Source of the DNA: Bacteroidales bacterium
GTDB lineage: Bacteria; Bacteroidota; Bacteroidia; Bacteroidales; ML635J-15
Assembly: GCA_017620015.1 (NCBI GenBank)
Contig: JAFZRE010000026.1
Location: 62,001 to 126,000, forward strand
Direction of reading: 5' to 3'
Length of the DNA stretch: 64,000 bases
In this document: piece after piece, positions 7,903 to 15,592 of the stretch
Layout: every line of letters starts with the position of its first letter
Position numbering within the stretch: the stretch's first letter is position 1
Notes under the pieces: model-generated
Seen by the model: only the letters and a program-made list of their open reading frames with translations
Told to the model about the DNA's origin: nothing
Database searches by the model: none
Position numbers and translations under genes: made by a program

Positions 7903-8490
7903 ATGACATACAACATAACAGACGAACAATTAAACGAAATAGTGAAGCGTGCGGTTCAAAAGGCATTGGCAGAACTGCAAGTTGCACATGTTTTGTGTGA
8001 GCCAGTGCCCGAATATAGCAAAAAATCTACGGAAGTAACCATTTCGCAAGCCGACGACGACCTTGCTGAAAGGACAATGGAAACAATGGCTCAGAACCTT
8101 GAGACACAAAACAATCCCAAGGTAGGCATTTTCTGGTATTCGCCAGTCAACAAAAGTCTGTTCGGTGTCATCGCAATTGACAAGGATTCGTATTCAAAGC
8201 CAAATGCTGGAGGAGGACTGATTACCTGCAAGGAGCTTCACGAGGATGTATGGAAACGGAATCAGCAAAATGACAGAAGCTTTTATGTTGGCGATTATAG
8301 GCAAACACCACGCGGAAGTGTCTTTTATAGTCCCGATGAAGATAAATTCTATATAATGGTCGGCAGTTGGATAAACGATAATCCCGAAGCCGTTGATATT
8401 ATTGTAGATAGGTACGATTTGAAAGACTGCAAGGTAGAAGTAAAGATTTCGGTGCATTGGGAAATTGGAATGGGATGGGAAAACAGATAA
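7903..8490 (+). CDS. Hypothetical protein
   Basis: A 195-residue protein I do not recognise. The first ~65 residues are helical (DEQLNEIVKRAVQKALAEL); the rest looks like a compact alpha/beta domain with VGIFWYSPVNKSLFGVIAID, YVGDYRQTPRGSVFYSPDE and a DIIVDRYDL strand. It has no signal peptide or membrane segment. The ATG at 7903 was chosen; one at 7879 would overlap the previous gene by 7 bp. It follows the S1-domain gene closely and is followed by a REP-like element, so it is probably the last gene of that transcript. Confidence 0.6.
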   Translation: MTYNITDEQLNEIVKRAVQKALAELQVAHVLCEPVPEYSKKSTEVTISQADDDLAERTMETMAQNLETQNNPKVGIFWYSPVNKSLFGVIAIDKDSYSKPNAGGGLITCKELHEDVWKRNQQNDRSFYVGDYRQTPRGSVFYSPDEDKFYIMVGSWINDNPEAVDIIVDRYDLKDCKVEVKISVHWEIGMGWENR

Positions 8491-8523
8491 AAAATAATTT
8501 ACGATTGATTTTGTTCATAGTAG

Positions 8524-8587
8524 CATCGCAATGCTTTGCGATGGCATAGATTGTCAATTGTAAATTATTCATTGTTAATTATTAAGA
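8524..8587. repeat. REP-like element with AT-rich tail
   Basis: CATCGCAATG, then CTTTGCGATG (8524-8543) is a near-palindrome like that at 7862-7881. It is followed by a tail with GTCAATTGTAAATTATTCAT. The same palindrome-plus-tail arrangement occurs at 18955-19025, and a tail without the palindrome at 18362-18400. Confidence 0.55.
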
Positions 8588-8589
8588 TT

Positions 8590-9894
8590 ATGGGTAACAT
8601 TGTAGCAATAGTAGGAAGACCGAATGTTGGAAAATCGACATTCTTCAACAGATTGATAGAACGCCGCGAGGCGATAGTGAACGATGAGAGCGGTGTAACA
8701 CGCGACCGCCTTTATGGACATTGCTTCTGGAACGGCAAGACATTCTCCGTTGTCGATACCGGCGGATATGTTGAAAATTCGAGTGATGTGTTCGAACGCG
8801 AGATTTCGAAGCAGGTGCTTATCGCTATCGAGGAAGCCGATGCAGTAATGTTTATGGTTGATGTTGACATGGGTCTTACTGACCTTGATGTTGCCGTTGC
8901 TGACATTCTCCGTTCATCCAAGAAGCCTGTTTTTCTAGTGGTGAACAAGGTCGATTCGAACAAGAAGATTGTCAACAGCTACGAGTTCTACAATCTCGGA
9001 CTTGGCGAATTGTATTGCATTTCGGCTATAACCGGCACTGGCACTGGCGAATTGCTTGATGCTGTTGTAAAGGCATTGCCCGACAAGCCAAACGACGAGG
9101 AACTTGAACTTCCGCGCATAACCATCGTTGGCCGTCCAAATGTTGGCAAGTCGTCGCTTACCAATGTGCTGATAGGCGAGGAGAGGAACATTGTTACCAA
9201 TGTTGCCGGCACAACGCGCGATTCCATAAACACCCGCTACAACAAGTACGGCTACGACTTTATGCTAGTCGATACGGCTGGCGTACGTCGCAAGAGCAAG
9301 GTTTCCGAAGATTTGGAATTCTACTCGGTAATGCGTTCGATTCGCGCAATCGAAAATTCCGATGTTTGCCTGCTGATGATTGATGCCGAGCAGGGCTGGG
9401 AGTCGCAGGACCAGAACATCCTCAACCTTATCCGCCGAAACAAGAAGGGCATCGTCATCCTTGTCAACAAGTGGGACCTTATAGAGAAGGACAGCAATAC
9501 GCTCAAGGAATACCGCGAGTTCATACAGGAAAGGATTGCTCCGTTCAATGATATTCCAATTCTTTTCATTTCGGCACTCACCAAGCAGCGAATCAGCGAT
9601 GTGCTTAGCACTGCAATGCAGGTTTATGAAAACCGCATCCAGCGCATCCCGACTGGCAAGCTCAACGAGGTTATGCTCGAGGCAATCGAAAACTTCCCGC
9701 CGCCATCAACCAAGGGCAAGTACATCAAGATAAAGTATGTCACCCAGTTGCCAACGCCTACTCCAGTATTTGCCTTCTTCGCAAACCTGCCGCAATACAT
9801 CAAGGAGCCTTACAAGCGTTATCTGGAAAACCAGCTTCGCGAGAACTTTAATCTTACGGGTGTGCCTATTGTACTGGTATTCAGGGATAAATAG
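8590..9894 (+). CDS. der: Ribosome assembly GTPase Der (EngA)
   Basis: A 434-residue protein with the Der layout: two tandem GTPase domains and a C-terminal KH-like domain. The first P-loop is GRPNVGKS at about residue 8, with G3 DTGG and G4 NKVD; the second is an identical GRPNVGKS at about residue 180, with DTAG and NKWD. The C-terminal domain carries [20 protein letters not shown]. Der acts in maturation of the 50S subunit and is essential in most bacteria. The ATG at 8590 gives the usual N-terminus; the in-frame ATG at 8536 would translate a repeat. It precedes the helix-hairpin-helix gene by 20 bp. Confidence 0.97.
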   Translation: MGNIVAIVGRPNVGKSTFFNRLIERREAIVNDESGVTRDRLYGHCFWNGKTFSVVDTGGYVENSSDVFEREISKQVLIAIEEADAVMFMVDVDMGLTDLDVAVADILRSSKKPVFLVVNKVDSNKKIVNSYEFYNLGLGELYCISAITGTGTGELLDAVVKALPDKPNDEELELPRITIVGRPNVGKSSLTNVLIGEERNIVTNVAGTTRDSINTRYNKYGYDFMLVDTAGVRRKSKVSEDLEFYSVMRSIRAIENSDVCLLMIDAEQGWESQDQNILNLIRRNKKGIVILVNKWDLIEKDSNTLKEYREFIQERIAPFNDIPILFISALTKQRISDVLSTAMQVYENRIQRIPTGKLNEVMLEAIENFPPPSTKGKYIKIKYVTQLPTPTPVFAFFANLPQYIKEPYKRYLENQLRENFNLTGVPIVLVFRDK

Positions 9895-9914
9895 AATTAT
9901 TTCTATCTGCTGTA

Positions 9915-11012
9915 ATGAAGAAATTTTTCAAGGAATATTTCAACTTTTCGAAGCGTGAGCAGAATGGGCTTATCGTGCTGTTTGTCCTGCTGATAGCAAT
10001 TATCGGCACAAATATTTTCGTATCGGCGCGAAAGCAAAGCCAGAAGGTTGACTTCAGCGACTTCGAGACTGAAATTGACAATTTCCTTGTTTACCAGCAG
10101 ACACATTTCGATGACAGCGAATTGTTTGCCTTCGACCCAAATACGGCTTCACGCGAAGATTTGCTCCGCCTCGGACTTTCGCCAAAGTCGGTGAACGGAA
10201 TTATGAACTACCGCGACAAAGGCTACAAGTTCTACAAGCCCGAAGACATTACGCGCGTCCGCACCCTGAAACCAGAAGAATACGAAGTTATCAAGGACTA
10301 CATAGTTATTGAACGCCAGTCATATAGCAAAGATTACAATCACGATAATAACAGTTATAAATACAGCAACTATGAAGCTGGAGGACAGACGGAACTTTTC
10401 GAATTTGACCCAAACACCGCCACAAAGGAAGAACTTGAACGACTGGGATTCAAAACGTGGCAAGCCGAAAACATCGTGAAATACCGCAACAAGGGCGGAC
10501 ATTTCAAGCAACCGTCTGACATAACCAAGATTCATGGTGTGGATGCCGATTTTGCCGAAAAGCTTATACCTTATATAAAAATTGAATCTCAGTCTCAAAT
10601 TGCTGGTTATGACATACTTGTAAACATAAATACAGCCTCTGCTGGTGATTTTCAGATGCTTAAAGGCATTGGAGAAGCATACTCAAAGCGCATAGTCGCC
10701 TACCGCGAGAAACTTGGCGGATTTGTTTCTGTGGAACAGTTGCGCGAAGTTTACGGTATGACAGAAGAACTATACAATAGCATCTCTAAAAACCTTGAAA
10801 TAAAGGGCGAACCTGTTAGGACAATAAACATCAACACTGCCGACTTCAAAACATTGGTTTCGCATCCTTACATCGACAAAAATATCGCAAACGCAATACT
10901 CAACTACCGCGAATTTGCCAAAACCATAAAGTCAACCAACGAACTTGTCAAGCAAAAAGCCTTGTCGAATAGCGAATACGAGAAAATCTCAAAATATATT
11001 TCGGTAGAGTAA
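9915..11012 (+). CDS. ComEA-like helix-hairpin-helix protein, membrane anchored
   Basis: A 365-residue protein. A single N-terminal transmembrane helix (GLIVLFVLLIAIIGTNIFV, about residues 18-36) is followed by four helix-hairpin-helix repeats. These start at FDPNTASREDLLRLGL, FDPNTATKEELERLGF, VNINTASAGDFQMLKGIG and ININTADFKTLVSHP. The third has the classic GIGEAYSKRIVAYRE DNA-binding hairpin. Proteins of this layout are common in Bacteroidota and are usually called competence ComEA-like; DNA binding at the periplasmic membrane face is likely by family but not proven. It follows der closely and may be co-transcribed with it. Confidence 0.85.
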   Translation: MKKFFKEYFNFSKREQNGLIVLFVLLIAIIGTNIFVSARKQSQKVDFSDFETEIDNFLVYQQTHFDDSELFAFDPNTASREDLLRLGLSPKSVNGIMNYRDKGYKFYKPEDITRVRTLKPEEYEVIKDYIVIERQSYSKDYNHDNNSYKYSNYEAGGQTELFEFDPNTATKEELERLGFKTWQAENIVKYRNKGGHFKQPSDITKIHGVDADFAEKLIPYIKIESQSQIAGYDILVNINTASAGDFQMLKGIGEAYSKRIVAYREKLGGFVSVEQLREVYGMTEELYNSISKNLEIKGEPVRTININTADFKTLVSHPYIDKNIANAILNYREFAKTIKSTNELVKQKALSNSEYEKISKYISVE

Positions 11013-11030
11013 ATAGGTACAGCCCCTCTC

Positions 11031-12314
11031 CTACTTCTTCGAAGTCATTATGTCCAGTACATAATGGTCGGTTTCGTTCATGCCGCTTGTGCCGATGAGA
11101 GTAAGGTTGCGGATGCAGTCGTCAACATCGTTGTCGATAATGCCCTCGACGCACGAAACACAATGGTTTTCCATAGCCAGCATCGACGAAAAAGCAGCCG
11201 ACGAAATTCCAGTGGCAATCTTCAGCGAACAGCTCGGCTTGGCACCATCGCAAATCATTCCGGTAATGTTTGCAATCATATTCTTTACCGAATAGCAAAT
11301 CTGCTCGTAGGTTCCACCCATCAAGTAGGTTATGCCGCAGCTCGAACCAGTAGAAGCAACCACACAGCCGCACAAAGCCGACAGACGGCCAAGGCTCTGC
11401 TTAATGTAGATTGATGTCAAGTTGCTGAGTATCAAGGCACGGATAAGTTTTTCCTCTGGCTGTTGAGTATCGCGGGCATAAATGCACACTGGAACTGTGG
11501 TAGCAATGCCTTGGTTTCCACTGCCGGAGTTGCTCATTACCGGACTCGGACAGCCAGCCATACGAGCATCGCAAGCAGCCGATGTATATGAAACAATATC
11601 CTTGAAAATGCCGTTCCCGAAAAGTGCATCGTGCTGATGTCCGTGCAACATTTTGCCCAAGGTATGACCAAAATTATTATTGAACGATTCCTCTGCAATC
11701 GACATGTTCATCTTGCCAGCCTCGAGTATGAAAGAAATCTCGTCGATTGGTGCTGTAGTTGCAAAATCGTAAACCTTGCGCATACTGAGGTGGCAACATT
11801 CCGAGTCCTTGCATTCCGAAGAGTCAATTTTCTTTTCGAAAATTATCTCATCGTTGCGCGAAATGTGAATGAAATTGGTATGTCCGCAAGCAATAACAGC
11901 CTTGGCCGAATCGTTTCCAGCACAGCAAATTGCCTCGATGTAGAGTTTTTCGGTGATTCCGGTCTTGCGCTTAATGCTTATACGCTTTTCGTCAATCATC
12001 CGCTTGCCGTTGGCAATTGCGTCGGCGTTCACATCTTTCAGCACTTCGAGTCCGTATTCCGACTTTCCAACCAAAGCACCCAGCGCAATAGAAATAGGCA
12101 GACCAATCATTCCCGTTCCGGGGATACCGACGCCCATTGCATTTTTCAGCACATTGTCGCTCAGGTAAACCTCGATGCTTTCGGGAACAGAGCCAAGTGT
12201 TTCCTTTGCCTTTGCCACAGCCAATGCCACTGCTACAGGTTCGGTACAACCGATTGCCGGAACTACCTCGTTCTTAATAAGGTCGATAATCTGTTTTCTT
12301 TCCGTTGCGTCCAT
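11031..12314 (-). CDS. L-cysteine desulfidase-like protein (UPF0597/CyuA family)
   Basis: A 427-residue protein of the serine dehydratase-alpha-like/UPF0597 family, whose characterised members include L-cysteine desulfidases (CyuA). The signature GCTEP is near residue 22. Cysteines suited to a [4Fe-4S] cluster are in ICDGAKPSCSLKIATG, with further ones in VSCVEG and in STGSSCGITYLMGG. The expected reaction is L-cysteine to pyruvate, ammonia and sulfide. Another Fe-S dehydratase, for L-serine, lies 3 kb away at 15593. The promoter is close to the ATG, leaving a leader of about 10 nt. It converges with the helix-hairpin-helix gene. Confidence 0.85.
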   Translation of the reverse strand: MDATERKQIIDLIKNEVVPAIGCTEPVAVALAVAKAKETLGSVPESIEVYLSDNVLKNAMGVGIPGTGMIGLPISIALGALVGKSEYGLEVLKDVNADAIANGKRMIDEKRISIKRKTGITEKLYIEAICCAGNDSAKAVIACGHTNFIHISRNDEIIFEKKIDSSECKDSECCHLSMRKVYDFATTAPIDEISFILEAGKMNMSIAEESFNNNFGHTLGKMLHGHQHDALFGNGIFKDIVSYTSAACDARMAGCPSPVMSNSGSGNQGIATTVPVCIYARDTQQPEEKLIRALILSNLTSIYIKQSLGRLSALCGCVVASTGSSCGITYLMGGTYEQICYSVKNMIANITGMICDGAKPSCSLKIATGISSAAFSSMLAMENHCVSCVEGIIDNDVDDCIRNLTLIGTSGMNETDHYVLDIMTSKK

Positions 12315-12329
12315 ACAAAAAAATTTTTT

Positions 12330-12364
12330 GCAAAAGTAAGGTTTTTGGAAATATGGAGGGCAAA
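12330..12364 (-). promoter_or_regulatory. Promoter of the cysteine desulfidase-like gene
   Basis: On the minus strand TACTTTTGC (12338-12330) is a -7 element and TTTG (12364-12361) a -33 element, 22 bp apart. The ATG at 12314 is very near the predicted start, so the leader is unusually short. Confidence 0.6.
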
Positions 12365-12392
12365 TGAAGGAATGTTTTTGGAAAAAATAAGT

Positions 12393-12665
12393 CTATCGTA
12401 CAACCCAATTTTCTATTTGCCTTGTTACATTATGAAATCTAGCATTTCTTATCATTTCTGCTTCTTCATCGGCAGAAAGTCCGTCGGTTTCCCATGCACC
12501 ACTGAGACATTCTAGCCAGTTGGGGTCGCTTGGCTTATCAGAATGATGTAATTCAACAGGAGTACATAGCAATTTAATTGCGAGACACTTCTTCACTTCA
12601 GCATTAAGGTCGTTAAGCCTATAGCTAAGAAATATTTTTTCGGCTATGTTCTCTGCTGCAAGCAT
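12393..12665 (-). CDS. Small hypothetical protein
   Basis: A 90-residue protein I do not recognise, mostly helical (MLAAENIAEKIFLSYRLNDL at the start, SADEEAEMIRNARFHNVTRQ near the end). The ATG at 12665 was preferred over one at 12704 because a -7 element, TATTTTTGC on the minus strand (12699-12691), lies between the two. It has no signal peptide. An antitoxin or small regulator is possible, but no partner gene is adjacent. Confidence 0.5.
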   Translation of the reverse strand: MLAAENIAEKIFLSYRLNDLNAEVKKCLAIKLLCTPVELHHSDKPSDPNWLECLSGAWETDGLSADEEAEMIRNARFHNVTRQIENWVVR

Positions 12666-12727
12666 ATTTTTAGTATTTATTTTGTTCGTGGCAAAAATAA
12701 ACATTTAATCAAAAGGATAAAAATTTT

Positions 12728-12759
12728 TTTGCCATTTCCTTTTTATTCCATACATTTGC
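12728..12759 (+). promoter_or_regulatory. Strong promoter of a structured RNA
   Basis: TTTG (12728-12731), a 19-bp spacer and TACATTTGC (12751-12759) match the Bacteroidota consensus exactly. No open frame starts near the predicted +1 at about 12765; instead a highly paired 200-nt region follows. Confidence 0.65.
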
Positions 12760-12764
12760 CGTTG

Positions 12765-12964
12765 GTTTGGTGAATAACCAAGCCGTACATATTGATTAAC
12801 GAAGCGTTATGCTCGTCTTGTAGTTGGGAACCTGAGAAATTCTAAACGATAGCAAGAGAGTGTAATGTGTCGCGCATATAGCGTGGACTATTTACAACTT
12901 TTTCTATCAAAGGTAAATTCTCAGGACCTCCAACTAAAGAAGTGGTATATCAGTGCCACGCTTC
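12765..12964 (+). ncRNA. Structured small RNA, possibly 6S RNA
   Basis: About 200 nt with extensive pairing and no reading frame. TAGTTGG (12821-12827) and CCTGAGAA (12831-12838) pair with TTCTCAGG (12918-12925) and CCAACTA (12930-12936), giving a long closing stem with small internal bulges. Within it GATAG pairs with CTATC, and an apical hairpin is formed by GTCGCGC and GCGTGGAC (12869-12888). A 5' hairpin (TTGG/CCAA) and a 3' hairpin (GAAGTGG with CCACGCTTC, 12939-12964) bound the molecule. A strong promoter, length near 190-200 nt and a long rod interrupted by an open region recall 6S RNA, the RNA polymerase mimic. The identity as 6S is a guess from shape and size; that it is a structured RNA is much better supported. 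A leader for the lipoprotein gene at 13016 is the alternative. Confidence 0.6.
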
Positions 12965-13015
12965 ATTTATGTAAAATTGTCTGTTTGGTACTGATAGACA
13001 TAGAAATTTTTATTT

Positions 13016-14053
13016 ATGAAACGAAAAATATTATGGAGTTTTGTAGCCTTTTTTGTAGTGTGGACGATGGTAGTAATAAGTGGTTGTAAAAGATACAATA
13101 AGATTGATGCTGGTTTTGAATATTACATATCCTACAATATTGACAGTACCGTAGCTACAATTGAAACTTACAATTATTCATCATACGCAGAATTTTATGA
13201 GTGGCGACTTTATAGAGCAGACGGAACCATATATGAATCTGAATATAGTTATAGCCCTAATATGACAGTAAGAGAATCAGGTAGTTACAGACTTTTACTC
13301 GTGGCTTCAAATTCAAAATATTCTGATACTTATGATGTATATTTTACAATAACTTTAGCATCTGAAAACAGTGGCAATGTTACACCTCCCGACAATCCTG
13401 TTGCTTCGCCTACTGCATCATTCGATATAAATAGTTCAAACGGCAATTATGCACCTACAACTATCCAGTGCAATAACACATCGACTAACGCTATTACATA
13501 CAAATGGACACTTACCAAACCTGATCACACATCAGTAACAAGTACTCTCAAAAATCCATCTTTTACATGTAGCCAAGCTGGAACATATACATTGGAACTT
13601 ATAGCATACAACTCAAATAATGTATCTTCTACCAATTCTCAGACAATTACCCTTGTTACACCATCAACATACACAATAACATACTTGAAATTGCAACAGA
13701 TACCAATGCTTGCCAGCGACAATTCATCATGGGACACTGGTTTTTTCGATGGAGCCGACCCAGATATATTTTTCACAATTTTAGATTCAAACGGTACCAT
13801 ACTATATACCAGTTCTACGAAATCTAACACAGCAGAAACTTCGTTGCCTGTTACATGGAATGGCGTTAATTTGACATTGGACTATAGTTCTAATTATACC
13901 ATAAGATTTTATGATAGTGACGATGGCATAGATGACAACGATTTGATGGCAGGTTGTAATTTCATTAGTTCATATCTGACTCCAGGTAACAATTCCTATA
14001 CTTGGACAGGACAAACAAATGGTACAAAATTCACTGTCGGATTAAGATGGTAA
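13016..14053 (+). CDS. Lipoprotein with PKD-like domains
   Basis: A 345-residue surface or periplasmic lipoprotein. The signal ends in VVISGC with the acylated Cys near residue 24. Two immunoglobulin-like PKD domains follow: about 30-118 (EWRLYRADGTIYESE, SGSYRLLLVASNS) and about 130-215 (YKWTLTKPDHTSV, AGTYTLELIAYNS). The last ~125 residues are a beta-rich domain with Asp-rich loops (DTGFFDGADPDIFFTILD and FYDSDDGIDDND) that could bind calcium, C2-like in appearance. PKD domains usually mediate protein or glycan contacts. It begins 51 bp after the structured RNA. Function unknown beyond an extracytoplasmic binding role. Confidence 0.75.
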   Translation: MKRKILWSFVAFFVVWTMVVISGCKRYNKIDAGFEYYISYNIDSTVATIETYNYSSYAEFYEWRLYRADGTIYESEYSYSPNMTVRESGSYRLLLVASNSKYSDTYDVYFTITLASENSGNVTPPDNPVASPTASFDINSSNGNYAPTTIQCNNTSTNAITYKWTLTKPDHTSVTSTLKNPSFTCSQAGTYTLELIAYNSNNVSSTNSQTITLVTPSTYTITYLKLQQIPMLASDNSSWDTGFFDGADPDIFFTILDSNGTILYTSSTKSNTAETSLPVTWNGVNLTLDYSSNYTIRFYDSDDGIDDNDLMAGCNFISSYLTPGNNSYTWTGQTNGTKFTVGLRW

Positions 14054-14098
14054 GCTACAAATAAAAATGTTTAATTTAAAATAAGAAAGGAATAAATT

Positions 14099-14209
14099 AT
14101 GGCACAAAAAACAAACAAAGGCGGAAAACCGATTCTTAATGGTCCATCTACAACTGGCAATAAATCAGGTTCTGGTCGTGGCAATAATCCATCAAAAACA
14201 CAGAAATAG
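14099..14209 (+). CDS. Very small basic protein, 36 residues
   Basis: The frame from the ATG at 14099 to the TAG at 14207 encodes a 36-residue peptide made almost wholly of Lys, Gly, Asn, Ser, Thr and Gln, starting MAQKTNKGGKPILNG and ending in NNPSKTQK. A purine-rich AGAAAGGA precedes the ATG by 8 bp, unusual in this genome. The lack of hydrophobic residues suggests a disordered nucleic-acid-binding or secreted peptide. It lies between two lipoprotein genes on the same strand. Confidence 0.45.
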   Translation: MAQKTNKGGKPILNGPSTTGNKSGSGRGNNPSKTQK

Positions 14210-14298
14210 ATGATTTGTTGCTACTAAAACTTGGCTTGGGCTTTTATAGTGTCTAAGCCAATGTATTTCAAAACTAAAATTGATTAAAAAGCATAAAA

Positions 14299-14700
14299 AT
14301 GAGAAATTTATTTAAAAATGTTATTATAGTACTAATTGTAACAATTAGTTGCGTATTTACATCCTGCGAAAGAGATGACGGAGAATACCCAATAGGTGGC
14401 GGAGGTAATAATGGATATGGAATAGACATTCCAATATGTAATGGGACTATTGAATTTGTGAATAATTCAAAAAATCCTTATACTGTGGATGTTTCTGGAT
14501 ATGGAAGTTTTATTATATCCGGAAATCATTATGCAAATAAAAGTTATGAGCCTGGCACATATTCTATAAAAGTAACCCAGAACAGCGGATATTTATTTTA
14601 CCCAACGGAAGAAACTTATCAAGTAAATGTCAGTTGCGGAAGTCATGATGTTGTTTCGTTTCCTAATACAGGAGTCAATTCAAAATCGACCGAAGAATAA
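14299..14700 (+). CDS. Small lipoprotein
   Basis: A 133-residue lipoprotein with signal peptide and lipobox FTSC (Cys near residue 23). A Gly-rich linker (GGGGNNGYG) leads to a beta-sandwich-like domain with TIEFVNNSKNPYTVDVSGY and GTYSIKVTQNSGY. The pattern resembles small Bacteroidota carboxypeptidase-regulatory-like or PEGA-type folds, but I cannot assign a family. It follows the lipoprotein at 13016 and the small protein at 14099 on the same strand; all three may be one transcript. Confidence 0.65.
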   Translation: MRNLFKNVIIVLIVTISCVFTSCERDDGEYPIGGGGNNGYGIDIPICNGTIEFVNNSKNPYTVDVSGYGSFIISGNHYANKSYEPGTYSIKVTQNSGYLFYPTEETYQVNVSCGSHDVVSFPNTGVNSKSTEE

Positions 14701-14763
14701 ATTTCTTTCTTTTATTATAATTTATTAATATTCAATTAAATACAATTTTCTATTGACAAAAAT

Positions 14764-14777
14764 TGCGTATATACGCA
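14764..14777. repeat. TGCGTATATACGCA palindrome, copy 2
   Basis: The same 14-bp palindrome as at 5884-5897, with similar following sequence (AAAAATTTTCAATAAG against AAAAATTTCGAATAGG). It lies about 175 bp upstream of the toxin-antitoxin promoter. Confidence 0.45.
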
Positions 14778-14795
14778 AAAATTTTCAATAAGCGT

Positions 14796-14851
14796 TTTGC
14801 GGCTCAAAAATTATTGAATCAGGCATTTTTCCTTTCATCGTGAGCCGCAAA
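14796..14851. promoter_or_regulatory. Long-loop hairpin before the toxin-antitoxin pair
   Basis: TTTGCGGCTCA (14796-14806) and its exact complement TGAGCCGCAAA (14841-14851) form an 11-bp stem around a 34-base loop. It may be a terminator for the upstream lipoprotein transcript, a REP-type hairpin or a regulatory site. Confidence 0.4.
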
Positions 14852-14939
14852 TTGTGAAAAATATGGGGTAGTTGAACCGCAAGAAATATGTGTGAACACA
14901 AATTTTCTTAGTACATTTTTATGAAATTGAGAAAAATTG

Positions 14940-14948
14940 TATCTTTGC
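14940..14948 (+). promoter_or_regulatory. -7 element of the toxin-antitoxin operon
   Basis: TATCTTTGC is a perfect -7 element 24 bp before the antitoxin ATG; the -33 region has only a T-run at 14916-14920, 19 bp upstream. It rules out the in-frame ATG at 14921 as the start. Confidence 0.5.
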
Positions 14949-14971
14949 AAATGAATACTAATTTAAAAATT

Positions 14972-15175
14972 ATGGCAACATATACTATTACATTGAATGA
15001 ACGCACTACTAGTGGCAAAGCATTGATAGAATATCTTAATGCATTGGGAATCTTAATGCATAAAGTATCTGCCAAAGAAAAAAGTAGTTATTTGAGTTCG
15101 CAAGAAGACAAATTGGCTGGGCGCATAGAAAAATTTTCTTCGTCTGAAGAAATGTTCGAATCTTTAGACATTTAG
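14972..15175 (+). CDS. Antitoxin, RelB-like
   Basis: A 67-residue protein directly upstream of a YafQ-type toxin, 4 bp apart. It starts MATYTITLNERTTSGKALIE, has a hydrophobic central helix and a charged tail (EEMFESLDI). Small antitoxins in this position bind and neutralise the toxin and repress the operon. The start at 14972 follows a -7 element; the longer frame from 14921 would begin upstream of it. Family assignment comes mostly from position and size. Confidence 0.7.
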   Translation: MATYTITLNERTTSGKALIEYLNALGILMHKVSAKEKSSYLSSQEDKLAGRIEKFSSSEEMFESLDI

Positions 15176-15179
15176 TCTT

Positions 15180-15455
15180 ATGTACGAAATTAGAATGACT
15201 AAAACTTTCCGCAAGGATACTGAAAAGTGTCGTAAACGCGGATATGATATGGAATTACTTAAAAAAGCTATCCGTATTCTTGAAGCCGATGGTAAATTGC
15301 CAGAAAACTATCGCCCACATAAATTATCAGGTGACTATGAAGGATGTTGGGAATGTCATTTAAAAGGTGATTGGTTGCTTATTTGGGAACAAAACGATAC
15401 AGAACTACTTTTATTATTCACAGGAACAGGAACACATTCCGATTTATTTGGATAA
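15180..15455 (+). CDS. YafQ/RelE-family toxin
   Basis: A 91-residue toxin with the YafQ pattern: KTFRKDTEKCRKRGYDMELL near the N-terminus, HKLSGDYEGCWECHLKGDWL (with the conserved basic and acidic residues of the active cleft) and the C-terminal TGTGTHSDLF, whose His is used in catalysis by this group. Members cleave mRNA on the ribosome. It is intact and follows its antitoxin by 4 bp. No other gene follows for about 140 bp. Confidence 0.88.
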   Translation: MYEIRMTKTFRKDTEKCRKRGYDMELLKKAIRILEADGKLPENYRPHKLSGDYEGCWECHLKGDWLLIWEQNDTELLLLFTGTGTHSDLFG

Positions 15456-15592
15456 TACTTTAGACTTTAAGACTTTTCTGCTTTTAGACTGTCAGCCTCC
15501 CTTTGTTAATCCAAATGTTGAAAAAATAGCATAAGATTTTTATGTATTTTGCCGTGCAGAATGTAGTTTTGCACAAAATAAAATTTACGACA

